Shown here: piece by piece, positions 18,508 to 27,791 of the stretch
How the letters are laid out: the number at the start of each line of letters is the position of its first letter
Numbering within the stretch: the first letter of the stretch is position 1
Assembly: GCF_030687145.1 (NCBI RefSeq)
Contig: NZ_CP117460.1
Span: 744,001-808,000 of the forward strand
Source of the DNA: Pseudomonas sp. FP1742
Lineage (GTDB): Bacteria > Pseudomonadota > Gammaproteobacteria > Pseudomonadales > Pseudomonadaceae
Direction: 5' to 3'
Length of the DNA stretch: 64,000 nucleotides
Program-made: the position numbers and the translations under genes
The notes under the pieces: model-generated
The model's input: only the letters and a program-made list of their open reading frames with translations
Told to the model about the DNA's origin: nothing
Database searches by the model: none

Positions 18508-19256
18508 TGAGCGATCGTCATTTCGACCAGTTGGCAACCCGCTTTGCCGAAAAAATCTACGGTGGCGCCAAAGGGGCGATCCGCCTCGCGGTGCTGCAGG
18601 CCGACCTGGCCGAAACCCTGCCGGACCGTCCGTTGCGCGTACTGGACATCGGCGCCGGCCTGGGCCACATGTCGTTGTGGCTGGCCCAGCGCGGTCATCA
18701 GGTGACCCTGGCCGAACCCGCCGAACCGATGCTTGAAGGCGCCCGCCAGCGTTTCGCCGAAGCCGGGCAGACGGCGACGTTCATTCAGGCACCGTGGCAG
18801 GAGTTGCTCGGTCAACTCACCGAACCCTACGACCTGGTGCTGTGCCACGCGGTGCTGGAATGGCTGGCCGAACCCCATGCGATTTTGCCGGTGCTGCATC
18901 AATTGACGAAGCCGGACGGCTGGTTGTCCCTGGCGTTCTACAACCGCGATGCGCTGATCTACCGTAACCTGCTCAAGGGCCACTTCCGCAAGATGCGCAA
19001 GAACGACATGGCCGGCGAGAAGCAGAGCCTGACCCCACAGCAGCCGCTTGATCCACGGGAACTGGCGGCGCAACTTGAGGGGCTGTGGCAGGTCGAAACC
19101 CAGAGTGGAGTGCGGGTTTTTCACGACTACATGCCGGTGGAGTTCCAGGCCCGCGCCGAACTGCTCGACTTGCTGGAAATGGAACTGGCCCACCGCCGTC
19201 ACCCAAGCTTCGCCGGGCTTGGGCGCTACTTGCACTGGATCTGTCGGCCGATCTGA
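18507..19256 (+). CDS. cmoM: tRNA 5-carboxymethoxyuridine methyltransferase
   Basis: A 249-aa SAM-dependent methyltransferase. The N-terminal RHFDQLATRFAEKIYGGAKG and the later VLCHAVLEWLAEP, LSLAFYNRDALIYRNLLKG and GVRVFHDYM match E. coli CmoM (formerly SmtA) closely; the SAM loop is VLDIGAGLGHMSLWLA (~44-59). CmoM methylates cmo5U34 to mcmo5U in wobble-position tRNAs. The start overlaps the upstream stop codon. It is followed 12 bases later by a lipoprotein gene. Confidence 0.92.
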   Translation: MSDRHFDQLATRFAEKIYGGAKGAIRLAVLQADLAETLPDRPLRVLDIGAGLGHMSLWLAQRGHQVTLAEPAEPMLEGARQRFAEAGQTATFIQAPWQELLGQLTEPYDLVLCHAVLEWLAEPHAILPVLHQLTKPDGWLSLAFYNRDALIYRNLLKGHFRKMRKNDMAGEKQSLTPQQPLDPRELAAQLEGLWQVETQSGVRVFHDYMPVEFQARAELLDLLEMELAHRRHPSFAGLGRYLHWICRPI

Positions 19257-19268
19257 CCGGAGCGCGCA

Positions 19269-19898
19269 ATGAAAAATCGTTCGGGGTTACTGGTGATCTG
19301 TCTCGGGTTGGCGGCCTGTCAGGGCAGCAACCCGTATGTCGCGACGTCCAATCCGCTGCCACCGGCACCGCCTCAGGCCGCCAACACCTTCGACCGCAGC
19401 GCCTATCCGGCGCCGCCACGGGACTACAGTCGCTACCGCAGCTGGGCCTGGCTCAACGGGCGCCTGCCAGCGGGCACGGCTTGGGCCGACTCGGCGCAGG
19501 TGGCCGAAGTCGTCAGCAATGCCCTCGACCAACGCGGCCTGCGTCCGCTGCACGACAACCGCCCGGCGGACCTGTTGGTCAGCGCCGACCTGCGGCTGGA
19601 AACCCGCTTGCGTCAGGTGCAGGACGGCTCTGGTTACGGTGGCGGCTATGGCGGCGGGTATTACGGCGGTGGTTACAACCGCTACGGCACGGGTTATGGC
19701 ATGTACAACAGCGTGCCGGTCGTCCGTACTTATCAGGTACAGGTTGTGGTGGTGCGGGTCGATCTGTTCGACGCGAGCACCGGTCAACCCGTGTGGAGCG
19801 CCAGTGCCGAAACCGGCAGTCAAGGCAACGAGAGCGAACGTGCCGATGCGTTGCGCGCAGCTGTCGAAAAGGCCCTGTCGGCGTATCCTCCCAGTTAG
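19269..19898 (+). CDS. DUF4136 domain lipoprotein
   Basis: A 209-aa lipoprotein. The signal peptide ends in the lipobox LAAC at Cys ~17. The mature part has the DUF4136 pattern: [20 protein letters not shown] near the start, [31 protein letters not shown] in the middle, and [23 protein letters not shown] near the end. A Gly/Tyr-rich stretch (~120-143) interrupts the domain. GGAG precedes the ATG. It is a diverged relative of the next gene, so the pair probably arose by tandem duplication. Function unknown. Confidence 0.85.
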   Translation: MKNRSGLLVICLGLAACQGSNPYVATSNPLPPAPPQAANTFDRSAYPAPPRDYSRYRSWAWLNGRLPAGTAWADSAQVAEVVSNALDQRGLRPLHDNRPADLLVSADLRLETRLRQVQDGSGYGGGYGGGYYGGGYNRYGTGYGMYNSVPVVRTYQVQVVVVRVDLFDASTGQPVWSASAETGSQGNESERADALRAAVEKALSAYPPS

Positions 19899-19951
19899 CT
19901 TCCTGATCAGGAAGCCCCCCGCAGGCGCATGTCTTCTATCGGAGAAAAATC

Positions 19952-20509
19952 ATGTTCCGCCGTCTCGCTTTACTGGCCATGGCCGCGCTGCTCACTGCCT
20001 GCGCCGCCAACCAGGTCAATCATGACTTCGATGCCAGCCGCGACTTTGCCGCCTATCGCAGCTGGAGCTGGAAAGAGCCCGCTGTGCAATACCGCCCCGA
20101 CGACCCACGGATCAAGAGTGACCTGACCGAGCAACGCATCCGCCAGGCCGTTGCCGATCAACTGGATCAGCGTGGCTTGCGTCCGGCCGCCGCCGGCGCC
20201 AACGCAGACCTGAAGGTGCAGACCTACCTGATTGTCGAAGATCGCCAGCAACAAGTGACCACCTCCTATGGCGGTGGTTATGGTGGCCCATGGTACGGCT
20301 ACTGGGGCGGGCCGATGTACAACGAAACCCGCAACATCAGCTACAAGGTGGCGACCATCCAGATCGACCTGCTCGATGGCAAGGACGGCAAACTGGTGTG
20401 GCGTGGCAGCGACGAGCAAACCCTCAGCCGCACACCGAAGCCAGAGGACCGCAGCAATACGATACGCGAGACGGTCGGGCGCATATTGGCCAACTATCCA
20501 CCGCGCTGA
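19952..20509 (+). CDS. DUF4136 domain lipoprotein
   Basis: A 185-aa lipoprotein with lipobox LTAC (Cys ~17), then HDFDASRDFAAYRSWSW, the domain's usual opening. ADLKVQTYLIVED and IDLLDGKDGKLVWRGSDE match the upstream paralogue, including a shorter Gly/Tyr/Trp-rich insertion (~105-123). GGAG lies upstream of the ATG. It is 53 bp downstream of its paralogue and probably in the same transcript; a REPIN follows its stop. Confidence 0.87.
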   Translation: MFRRLALLAMAALLTACAANQVNHDFDASRDFAAYRSWSWKEPAVQYRPDDPRIKSDLTEQRIRQAVADQLDQRGLRPAAAGANADLKVQTYLIVEDRQQQVTTSYGGGYGGPWYGYWGGPMYNETRNISYKVATIQIDLLDGKDGKLVWRGSDEQTLSRTPKPEDRSNTIRETVGRILANYPPR

Positions 20510-20538
20510 ACACTGAGCTACCTGACACCACAGACCCC

Positions 20539-20628
20539 TGTGGGAGCGGGCTGGCTCGCGAAGGCGGTCGTTCAGGCGACATCTATATCGACTGAGCAGT
20601 CGCTTTCGCGAGCAAGCCCGCTCCCACA
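20539..20628. repeat. REPIN
   Basis: A 90-bp inverted REP pair between the second DUF4136 gene and tadG. The left arm has a GGCTGGCTCGC variant; the right arm is canonical. Confidence 0.9.
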
Positions 20629-20742
20629 TTGGTTATTTGCTGGTCAGGATGGCGAGTTGCCAGCAATCCGGCAAACCCTTGTCTACACTGCTGTTCATCA
20701 ACGAAGGTAGCCCTCGCAAGTGCACCGGCAAAGGAGTGCGCC

Positions 20743-22725
20743 ATGTCTCCCTGCTTGCAGTTTCGTAGCCCGGTTCGGCAACGGGGAGCGATCGGTCTGA
20801 TGGCGGTGCTGACCCTCGGCATGGCCCTGGTGTTCCTGCTGATCGTGGTCGACAGTGGTCGCCTGTATCTGGAAAAGCGCAGCTTGCAGCGGATAGCGGA
20901 CATGGCCGCGCTGGAAGCGGCCACGCGCAATGGTGATTGCGCCGTGGGTGCCAGCGCTACCGCCTATGCCACCGCCAGCGTAAACCGCAACGGCTTCACC
21001 CTTCCTGACCCCACGCGCAACCTGGCGGTAGCCTGTGGCACCTTGAGCCTGGACGCCGACAATCTTCGGGTTTTTGTGGCCGACTCGAGCAGCAGCGAAG
21101 CCATTCGGGTGAGCGTCAGCCGTTCGATCCCGCAGAGTGTGGCCGGTGGCGTTGGTGCCCTGTTCGGCGGTGCTCCGGCCGGGGCGACTCTCAACCTGAC
21201 GGCGACCGCCGTCGCGGCATTGCCGCCGCCGCTGGCCTCGTTGACTATCCGCACCACGGCGCTGAGCATCGATAGCAGCAAGTCGGCCACCCTCAATGCG
21301 TTGTTCGGCGGTTTGCTGGGCGGCAATCTGAACCTGTCCGTGGCAGGGTGGGATGGGTTGGTGAACACCAACATCAGCCTGCTGGGTTACCTCGATCGGC
21401 TGAAGCTCGACCTGGGCCTCAATGCCGCCGGGTATAACCAGGTGCTGGGGACCTCGGTGGCCGTCAGCCAATTGATCCAGACCGCCATCCATGTACTGGA
21501 CCCCGGCGGCACCCTCGGCGCGACGGCGACCATTGTCGGTCTGCAAGCACTCAAGGTGGCCGCGGGCACCACGACGGTGACGCTGGGCAATCTGCTGCAC
21601 GTCGAGAACGGCAGCAACATGTCAGCGGTAGCGACCAACGTCAGCGTATTCAACCTGATCGAAGGCATCGTGCAACTGGCCAACAAGCAAAACGGTCTGG
21701 TGGCAACGGTACCGATCAATCTGGCGGGGCTGGCACAAATCACCGCACGGGTGCAGGTGCTGGAGCCACCGCAACTTTCTGCGGTGGGCAATCCGAAAAA
21801 TGCGGCGCTGGATCCGCTGGGGCCCAATCGGATCTACGTGAAAACCGCACAGGTGCGTACATTGCTGTCGATCGACTTGCCGGCGCTCGATGCCATCGTG
21901 GCGCTGGTCAACGCGGCGGCGGACCTGGCAGGGCCGCTGACCAACACCCTCAACGCCTTGCTCGATCTCGATCTGGTGGCAGTGCTCAACTCACTGACCT
22001 GTGCCATCGGCGTGCCCTGCCAGACCCCCGACATCATCGTGTTGCCAGGGCCGATTCGGCTCGACGTGGCGCTGGACGTCGCCAGTGCCAACAGTTACGT
22101 CACGGCCTACAGCTGCGTCAGCAACACCAGCAAAACCCTGACCACCAACACCAGTACATCGCTGGTGAACCTGAAAATCGGTCGGATCGATGCCGCCAGC
22201 ATGTTCGGCAGCAACACCACACCGCCGGCGGTCACGGTGCAGCCGCTGAAGGTGATCGATATCGGCATCAAAACCTGTCGCAGATTTTTGTTCGTACCCA
22301 TCACCTGCGATCCGCGTGTGCCCGGTGTCGGCGGTGGCATCGATGTTGTTGCCGACACCAGCGTGGCGTCGAACGCCAACATGCCCCACGTCTACTCCGC
22401 ACCACCGGCCAACAGCTTGCCGGACATCAACCAGCCACCGTTCTACTACTCGTTTTCCACCAGCAGCATCGTCAGCAACCTGCTCAATACCCCGGTTAAC
22501 CTCCACATCGATATGTATGGCCCGTCGGGCAGTCTCGTCGGTGGCCTGGGGACGATCCTGAGCAGCGTGACCGGCTTGTTGGTCAGCGCGATCAACGGCG
22601 TGCTCAACCCGTTGCTCGACAGTCTGATCAACACCGTGCTGATAAGCCTTGGGGTCGACTTGAACAAGGTCGACGTTGGCGCCAACCTCAGTTGTCACTC
22701 AGGGCGCGCGTCGCTGGTGATCTGA
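20743..22725 (+). CDS. tadG: Flp/Tad pilus assembly protein TadG
   Basis: 660 aa. A pilin-like N-terminal segment with one membrane helix (QRGAIGLMAVLTLGMALVFLLIVVDSGR, ~12-40) is followed by KRSLQRIADMAALEAA, typical of TadG/TadE-like proteins, and then a long extracytoplasmic region rich in Ala, Leu, Asn and Thr. TadG is envelope-associated and needed for Flp fibril function. AAAGGAG supports ATG 20743 over an upstream in-frame start. Its last 31 bases overlap the convergent pprA gene. It is separated from the main tad operon by the regulator genes, as in P. aeruginosa. Confidence 0.85.
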   Translation: MSPCLQFRSPVRQRGAIGLMAVLTLGMALVFLLIVVDSGRLYLEKRSLQRIADMAALEAATRNGDCAVGASATAYATASVNRNGFTLPDPTRNLAVACGTLSLDADNLRVFVADSSSSEAIRVSVSRSIPQSVAGGVGALFGGAPAGATLNLTATAVAALPPPLASLTIRTTALSIDSSKSATLNALFGGLLGGNLNLSVAGWDGLVNTNISLLGYLDRLKLDLGLNAAGYNQVLGTSVAVSQLIQTAIHVLDPGGTLGATATIVGLQALKVAAGTTTVTLGNLLHVENGSNMSAVATNVSVFNLIEGIVQLANKQNGLVATVPINLAGLAQITARVQVLEPPQLSAVGNPKNAALDPLGPNRIYVKTAQVRTLLSIDLPALDAIVALVNAAADLAGPLTNTLNALLDLDLVAVLNSLTCAIGVPCQTPDIIVLPGPIRLDVALDVASANSYVTAYSCVSNTSKTLTTNTSTSLVNLKIGRIDAASMFGSNTTPPAVTVQPLKVIDIGIKTCRRFLFVPITCDPRVPGVGGGIDVVADTSVASNANMPHVYSAPPANSLPDINQPPFYYSFSTSSIVSNLLNTPVNLHIDMYGPSGSLVGGLGTILSSVTGLLVSAINGVLNPLLDSLINTVLISLGVDLNKVDVGANLSCHSGRASLVI

Positions 22726-25463
22726 TCGCCCGGGACAATCGGCAGCTCGATGCAGAAGCGCGCGCCCTCGGCCGCGTTTCTTACGCTCAACCGTCCGCCC
22801 ATGTTCTCGACGATGCCGTAGCTCACCGACAACCCGAGCCCGGTGCCGACGCCCACCGGTTTGGTGGTGAAGAACGGTTCGAAAATCCGCTCCAGCAACC
22901 GCGGGTCAATGCCGCCGCCGTTGTCCTCGACCCACAGCCGCACCGCGTGTTCATCGCGTTCGGCGTACAACGAAATCCACGGTTTGAACGCCGGGTCGGC
23001 CTCGCGTTTGCTCAACAACGCATCCCGCGCATTGACCATCAGGTTGATCAGCACCTGCTCCAGTTGATCGACATAACCGCGCACCTGCACTTCAAAACCA
23101 GTCTCACTGACTCGCAGCTCGATGCCTTTGCCGCGCAGGCCTTCGGACAGCAGCGCCAGTGTGCCCTCGATGGCTTGAGCCGGGTTGAACGGCTGTTGCT
23201 CGATCTCCGAACGCCGGCCGAATACCCGCATGTGGTCCACCACCTTCGCGGCGCGCTGGACTTGCGCGTCGATGCGGTTGAGCTTGTCGGTCAGGTAATC
23301 GATTTGCGCATCGCCATTGCTCAGGCGCTTGAGCACATTGACGATGGCCATGCGCATCACGTTCAGCGGTTGATTGATTTCATGGGCCAGCCCGGTGGCC
23401 ATTTCGCCGAGGGTGGCCATTTTGGCGCTCTGGGTAAGCTGCTGCTGGGCGCGCCTGACCTCGGTGTTGTCGCGGCCCACGGCCTGAATTTCCAGCAAAC
23501 GGTCTTGGTCGTCGAACACCCCGCGATCCGACCAGACCCACCAGGCGTGTTCCCGTCCCGGCAGTTGCAGGTTGATTTCCGCAGTGCTGACCGGGAACTC
23601 CGGGCTCAGCCGACTGAGCCGCTGGAGGAACGCTTCGCGCTGTTCCGGCGACATCCAGTTGCCCAGGTTCACCCCCGGCAACTGCTCGGGCTGGCATTCC
23701 AGGTAGGTGGCCAGCGGTCGATTGCCAAAGGTCAGCGTCAGGTCGGGGCGATAGCGGCAGATCATTGCCGGAGAGTCTTCCACCAGGATCCGATAGCGCT
23801 CTTCACTTTGTTTGACTTTCTCGCTGGCCAGGGTCGCCTCGGTGACATCCAGCCACAGGCCCACGGCTTCCACCGGCAACCCGAGGTCATCGCGCAGCAG
23901 TTTGGCTTCGTCGAGCAGCCAGTGGTAATCGCCGCGACTGTCGCGCAGTCGATATCGGGCGCTCACCGAACCCTCGCGCAGCAGTTGCCGGGTACGCTCG
24001 AAATAGCCGTCGCGGTCTTCAGGGTGGATCCGTTCCACCAGCGCACCGGCGGCGCAGTCGGCGAGCGACCAGCCGAGCAATGGCAACAGACTGTCGCTGA
24101 AAAACGTCGGTTGCAGCGCCCCTTCGACATAGCGCTGCACGTAGATCACCGCCGGTGAACTGGCGATCAGGTTGTCCAGCCGGGCATGGGCGGCAGCGGC
24201 GTTCTGCTGCTGGTTCTTGATGTCGCTGATGTCGAGCATGAAGCCCACCAGCCGGCGGTTTTTGCCGATGCCCAGGGCCTGGCCTTGCAGTCGATACCAG
24301 ATCGGTGTTTGCGCCGTGTCGGGGCGATGCAGCCGTACGCACAACAGCAATGGTGCGCCTTCGTCCTGCAAGGTTTGCAGGCGAATCGTCAGCTCTTCAC
24401 GGTCGGCGGGGTGGATCTGTTCGAGCCAGTCATGCAGCGGCAAGCGGGCGCTCGTCAGGTTCAGCGTATTGGCAAGCGACGGCGCCAGTTGCACCTGGGC
24501 CTGGTCACTGAAGATTTCCCACCAGCCAGTGCCGAGCAAGGCTTGCAGAGACTCCAGCCGCTCCAGTTGCAGATGGTGTTGATGTTCACGCAAGCGCTCC
24601 AGCAGCGGCCCGGCCAGGGCGGCGGTGAGTTGCAACCAGTCGCGCTCGCTCAAGTCGGGGGCACGTTCTTGCACCGGGTAGAAACCACAGAGCAACCACG
24701 CGACCACGCCCTGGGCATTGCGATAGGGCACCGCGAAGCCTTCGGCATTGCCGAAGATGCTTTGCAGGCGTGGATGCTCGCTGGGTGTCAGTTGTTGGGG
24801 AACGGAGCCATTCAAACTGTCGAGGCCGGTCCCCAGGCGTTGATTGATTTCCCACAGCCGGGGCGCGTCGAAGGCCGTGTAATGCTGGTGAATCAGCCAA
24901 CCCTCGGCCTGTTCGTCGAGCAAGGCCATGGCCATGCACGGGATCTGAAAGCGCAGGGCCAGACCTTGCAGTTGTTCGGCCAGTACCTCGGGCAGGCGCG
25001 TCAGGCTGCACAGGCGCAACTGTTCGCTGACCTGCGCCGCGAGCAACTGGCACTGTTCACGGCTGCGCGCTTGTCGACGTTCGAGCAACAGGTCGCCGAT
25101 GTCGATCAACTGCAACAACCATTCTTCGCCCAACGGCTGCACCCAACCGCGCAGGTGCAGCGGTTGTCCGGCGAGGCTGAAAAAATCCAGGTCCAGGTTT
25201 TGTCCCTGCCACTCGGCCGGCGTGCCTTCGACCGACAGGGCGCTATGGGGCATGAGGTAATCGAGCAGGTGCGGTGACTGCGCGTCGGGTATCTGTTGCG
25301 CCAGCAGATGCCGCAACGGACCGCTCAGCTGAATCACTCGACCTTCATCATTCAGATGCAGCTGCAAGCCGACACGTTGCACGCTCGCAGGCTCTGGCGT
25401 GTTCGGGGTCTGTGGCGGGTGACGATTGAGCAGACGCCCGAAGAGTTTGTCCCCGGAGCTCAA
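22695..25463 (-). CDS. pprA: Multi-PAS sensor histidine kinase PprA
   Basis: A 922-aa soluble kinase without membrane helices. The first ~300 residues include a PAS-like and a GAF-like region, followed by PAS domains (~310-420, ~430-550, ~560-680; note LHDWLEQIHPADREELTIRL and LVERIHPEDRDGYFERT). The HisKA motif is GLAHEINQPLNVM (His ~694), then HATPase boxes NLMVNARDALL, VEDNGGGID and GTGLGLSVSYGIVENMGG. In P. aeruginosa PprA pairs with PprB to control the Flp pilus and cup/adhesin genes. It follows tadF with a 4-base overlap and ends in convergence with tadG. Confidence 0.88.
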   Translation of the reverse strand: MSSGDKLFGRLLNRHPPQTPNTPEPASVQRVGLQLHLNDEGRVIQLSGPLRHLLAQQIPDAQSPHLLDYLMPHSALSVEGTPAEWQGQNLDLDFFSLAGQPLHLRGWVQPLGEEWLLQLIDIGDLLLERRQARSREQCQLLAAQVSEQLRLCSLTRLPEVLAEQLQGLALRFQIPCMAMALLDEQAEGWLIHQHYTAFDAPRLWEINQRLGTGLDSLNGSVPQQLTPSEHPRLQSIFGNAEGFAVPYRNAQGVVAWLLCGFYPVQERAPDLSERDWLQLTAALAGPLLERLREHQHHLQLERLESLQALLGTGWWEIFSDQAQVQLAPSLANTLNLTSARLPLHDWLEQIHPADREELTIRLQTLQDEGAPLLLCVRLHRPDTAQTPIWYRLQGQALGIGKNRRLVGFMLDISDIKNQQQNAAAAHARLDNLIASSPAVIYVQRYVEGALQPTFFSDSLLPLLGWSLADCAAGALVERIHPEDRDGYFERTRQLLREGSVSARYRLRDSRGDYHWLLDEAKLLRDDLGLPVEAVGLWLDVTEATLASEKVKQSEERYRILVEDSPAMICRYRPDLTLTFGNRPLATYLECQPEQLPGVNLGNWMSPEQREAFLQRLSRLSPEFPVSTAEINLQLPGREHAWWVWSDRGVFDDQDRLLEIQAVGRDNTEVRRAQQQLTQSAKMATLGEMATGLAHEINQPLNVMRMAIVNVLKRLSNGDAQIDYLTDKLNRIDAQVQRAAKVVDHMRVFGRRSEIEQQPFNPAQAIEGTLALLSEGLRGKGIELRVSETGFEVQVRGYVDQLEQVLINLMVNARDALLSKREADPAFKPWISLYAERDEHAVRLWVEDNGGGIDPRLLERIFEPFFTTKPVGVGTGLGLSVSYGIVENMGGRLSVRNAAEGARFCIELPIVPGDQITSDARPE

Positions 25464-25900
25464 AACTGCAGGCTCGATTGGGCCGTGAGGGTCGGCGGCA
25501 GATTGGGCACCGAGCCGATTCCCGGCAGCACCAGGAACGGCAGCACTTGATTCAGTTTACTGGTGGGGTAGTTGATGCTGACCGTCAGTACGCCGCCGAT
25601 GTAGGTGGCGCTGGCGTCGGTGGCCACGTTGAAGTTCAGCGCGGCGGGAATCCAGGCCAGTTGCCGGGTCAGTTCGGTGGTCGCGATGTTTCTGACCGCC
25701 GTGTCGTAATTGGCGGTGCTCGGGTCCAGCGCCACACTGCGACGCACCGCCTCGGCCGTGGACTTATTGAACGATTGCATCAGCAACAGCGGCAGGCTGT
25801 AACTGACCAACCCATAAAATACGGCGAAAAAAATCATGAACACCAAGGCAAACTCAATCGCCACGGCACCTTTTTGCTTGCGGGGGAGGCCTGTTTTCAT
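25460..25900 (-). CDS. tadF: TadE/TadF-like minor pseudopilin
   Basis: A 146-aa protein. The N-terminus KQKGAVAIEFALVFMIFFAVFYGLVSY has the pseudopilin processing pattern (G, then AVAIEFA with Glu at +5) and a hydrophobic helix. The rest is a small globular region ending QSSLQF. It should be processed by the prepilin peptidase encoded divergently next door (fppA). It starts the tadF-pprA transcript, overlapping pprA by 4 bases. Confidence 0.85.
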   Translation of the reverse strand: MKTGLPRKQKGAVAIEFALVFMIFFAVFYGLVSYSLPLLLMQSFNKSTAEAVRRSVALDPSTANYDTAVRNIATTELTRQLAWIPAALNFNVATDASATYIGGVLTVSINYPTSKLNQVLPFLVLPGIGSVPNLPPTLTAQSSLQF

Positions 25901-25975
25901 GAGTGCGTCTACCCTGACAATTACTGCGTAGTGTCAGCATAGAATCATTCAGCCAAAACGGACGTTTTTTACCGG

Positions 25976-26446
25976 ATGCAGAGCCTTGTCCTACTCATCT
26001 GGCTGACGCTTTGCGCAGCACAGGATGCCCGAGAGCGCCACATCGCCAATGGCCTGACCGTTGGCGCAGGTGTGCTGGCGCTTATCTATCTGTTGTGGAC
26101 AGGTACTACCTGGCTGGGGGCCGAGGCGGTCCAGGGCGGCTGGGCTTTTCTGCTGGCATTGGCCTTCACGTTGCCCGGTTATGCGTTGAGGCGTCTGGGG
26201 GCAGGGGACGTGAAACTCATGGCAACCCTGGGCCTTGCGACGGACGGTATGCACCTGCTCGGCGGCTTCATCGGTGCCGGGTTGGTCAGTGTCTTCTGGT
26301 TGCTGCTGGCGCCAAGACTCTGGCTGCATATGGGGCAGGGGCTTAGAGAGCGCCTTCGTTACCTGGGCCCGGGAACGTCAAAAAAACAGCCCTTTGCGCC
26401 ATTTGTGCTGGTGGGTGTGCTGCTCACACTGGCCTGGATGCGTTAG
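25976..26446 (+). CDS. fppA: Prepilin peptidase for Flp pilin
   Basis: A 156-aa inner-membrane aspartic protease of the TadV/CpaA type, with about four to five hydrophobic helices. Both catalytic aspartates are recognisable: AAQDARERHIANGLT (~13-27) and GAGDVKLMATLGL (~76-88). It removes the leader of Flp and pseudopilins. It lacks the methyltransferase half found in PilD. The 75 bp upstream is shared with divergent tadF. Confidence 0.88.
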   Translation: MQSLVLLIWLTLCAAQDARERHIANGLTVGAGVLALIYLLWTGTTWLGAEAVQGGWAFLLALAFTLPGYALRRLGAGDVKLMATLGLATDGMHLLGGFIGAGLVSVFWLLLAPRLWLHMGQGLRERLRYLGPGTSKKQPFAPFVLVGVLLTLAWMR

Positions 26447-26567
26447 TCGCAGGCGCCAACCGTTCTATGTACATCGCTGGAAAGTGCGTCTACTTTCAAA
26501 ACAGTTGTTGTACAGCTTTGGGTGTCGGTACAGGAACGGTCAAGCCAGACTTGGCATGGAGTGACAC

Positions 26568-27356
26568 GTGAACAAGCTTACCTCGGCAGTAAAAGTTCTT
26601 GTGGTTGATGATGAGCCGTTGATTGTCGAAGAACTTTGCGAGTTCATTGAACGCAATGGTTATCGCTGTGTTCCTTGTCGGTCCGGAAATCAGGCGATCG
26701 AGCGTTTCAGCGAAGACGAGAATATCGGCCTGGTGCTATGTGATTTGCAGATGCCTGACATGGATGGCATTCAGCTCGTCCAGGCGCTGCAGCGGTTGTC
26801 CGGCAAGCACCGGGCGTTCGAGGCGATCATGCTCACCGGGCATGCGAACAAGCAGGATGTGATCAAGGCCTTGCGTACCGGGTTCGCCGATTACTATCAG
26901 AAGCCGATTGATCTGGCTGAGTTGCTCGAAGGTTTGCAGCGTCAGGAAGTGGCCTTGCAAGAGCGGCAGAAAAATCTGCAGTTGGGGCATTTGAGTCAGA
27001 AGCTGCAATACCTTTGTGAATCGATCGATGAGCTTTATCAGGATCTGGACAAGGTTCGTCGGGGAGCGTCCCCGGTACCTGTGTCAGGTTCGGTGGGTGA
27101 TGCGCTCAGTGAGGCGGAGCGGGTGGAGATGCCCGCGGTGTTCCATCAGCTGTCGCCGCGGCAGTTGGAGGTGGCGCAGTTGGTGGGCAAGGGGCAGACC
27201 AATTATCAGATTGCCTGTGAGTTGGGGATTACCGAGAACACGGTGAAGCTTTATGTGTCGCAGGTGTTGCGATTGACGCATATGCATAATCGCACGCAGG
27301 TGGCGTTGGCGTTGTCGCCCGGGAACTCCGGGAGGCGGCGGGTTTCTGCGCACTGA
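26568..27356 (+). CDS. pprB: Response regulator PprB (receiver plus LuxR-type HTH)
   Basis: 262 aa. The receiver begins KVLVVDDEPLIVEE, with phospho-acceptor Asp ~59 in LVLCDLQMPDMDG and the Lys in YYQKPIDLAE. A helical linker (~125-160) leads to a LuxR-type HTH (LSPRQLEVAQLVGKGQTNYQIACELGITENTVKLYVSQVL pattern, ~193-232). GTG 26568 is preceded by GGAG. In P. aeruginosa PprB activates flp/tad and other adhesin genes after phosphorylation by PprA. Here it lies between fppA and a DUF6124 gene, within the pilus locus. Confidence 0.88.
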   Translation: MNKLTSAVKVLVVDDEPLIVEELCEFIERNGYRCVPCRSGNQAIERFSEDENIGLVLCDLQMPDMDGIQLVQALQRLSGKHRAFEAIMLTGHANKQDVIKALRTGFADYYQKPIDLAELLEGLQRQEVALQERQKNLQLGHLSQKLQYLCESIDELYQDLDKVRRGASPVPVSGSVGDALSEAERVEMPAVFHQLSPRQLEVAQLVGKGQTNYQIACELGITENTVKLYVSQVLRLTHMHNRTQVALALSPGNSGRRRVSAH

Positions 27357-27423
27357 GTTTCTGGATCTTTGATCTTGGCGGCCTGACAGCCGACCAACCT
27401 CTTGCCGATATACACCGCTCCAC

Positions 27424-27447
27424 TGTGGGAGCGGGCTTGCCCGCGAA
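27424..27447 (+). repeat. Solo REP element
   Basis: One REP with a TTGCCCGCGAA variant, without an inverted partner within 150 bp. It lies between pprB and the DUF6124 leader. Confidence 0.85.
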
Positions 27448-27619
27448 AGCGGCCTCACAGGCAACGATGTTTATTGGTCGGTAAAAACATCAGAACCTTC
27501 CCACATGTTTTTCAGGTTGCCCGTCGGACGCTGCGTCTCTAGCCTTTGTCCGTCGCTGACAATTCAGCGATCGGGCGTCGCGGCCTGAAATAGCTTACTT
27601 GGTGCATAATCACCGTCCT

Positions 27620-27791
27620 CAACCGGCGTTCCTTCGGAGCGTGTCGTTTGGTCTCATGGTGGCTGTGCGCGGGATACCTTTGGGTATGCCGGGTTTCCAA
27701 GTAGCTCGGTCCGCGAACCTGCGTACAGCTGCCACCCTCCATCGCATCGCGGCGATCAGTGGCAGCTCCATTACTTACTTGGAACTTCACT
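27620..27791 (+). ncRNA. Structured leader with alternative helices upstream of DUF6124 gene
   Basis: Segment A, GGTGGCTGTGCGC (27658-27670), can pair over 13 bases, with a 3-nt bulge and one G-U, with segment B, GCGTACAGCTGCCACC (27721-27736). B can instead pair over 9 bases with segment C, GTGGCAGCT (27759-27767). The two pairings exclude each other. Inside A-B lies the hairpin ATACC-TTT-GGGTAT (27674-27687 region); inside B-C lies ATCGC/GCGAT (27741-27756). C ends 24 bases before the DUF6124 ATG. This is the shape of a cis-acting switch; the ligand or signal is unknown. Confidence 0.5.

Noticed and set aside
19610..19700. Glycine/tyrosine-rich repeat DNA as a separate element
   Set aside because: It is in frame within the DUF4136 lipoprotein gene and encodes its low-complexity insertion.
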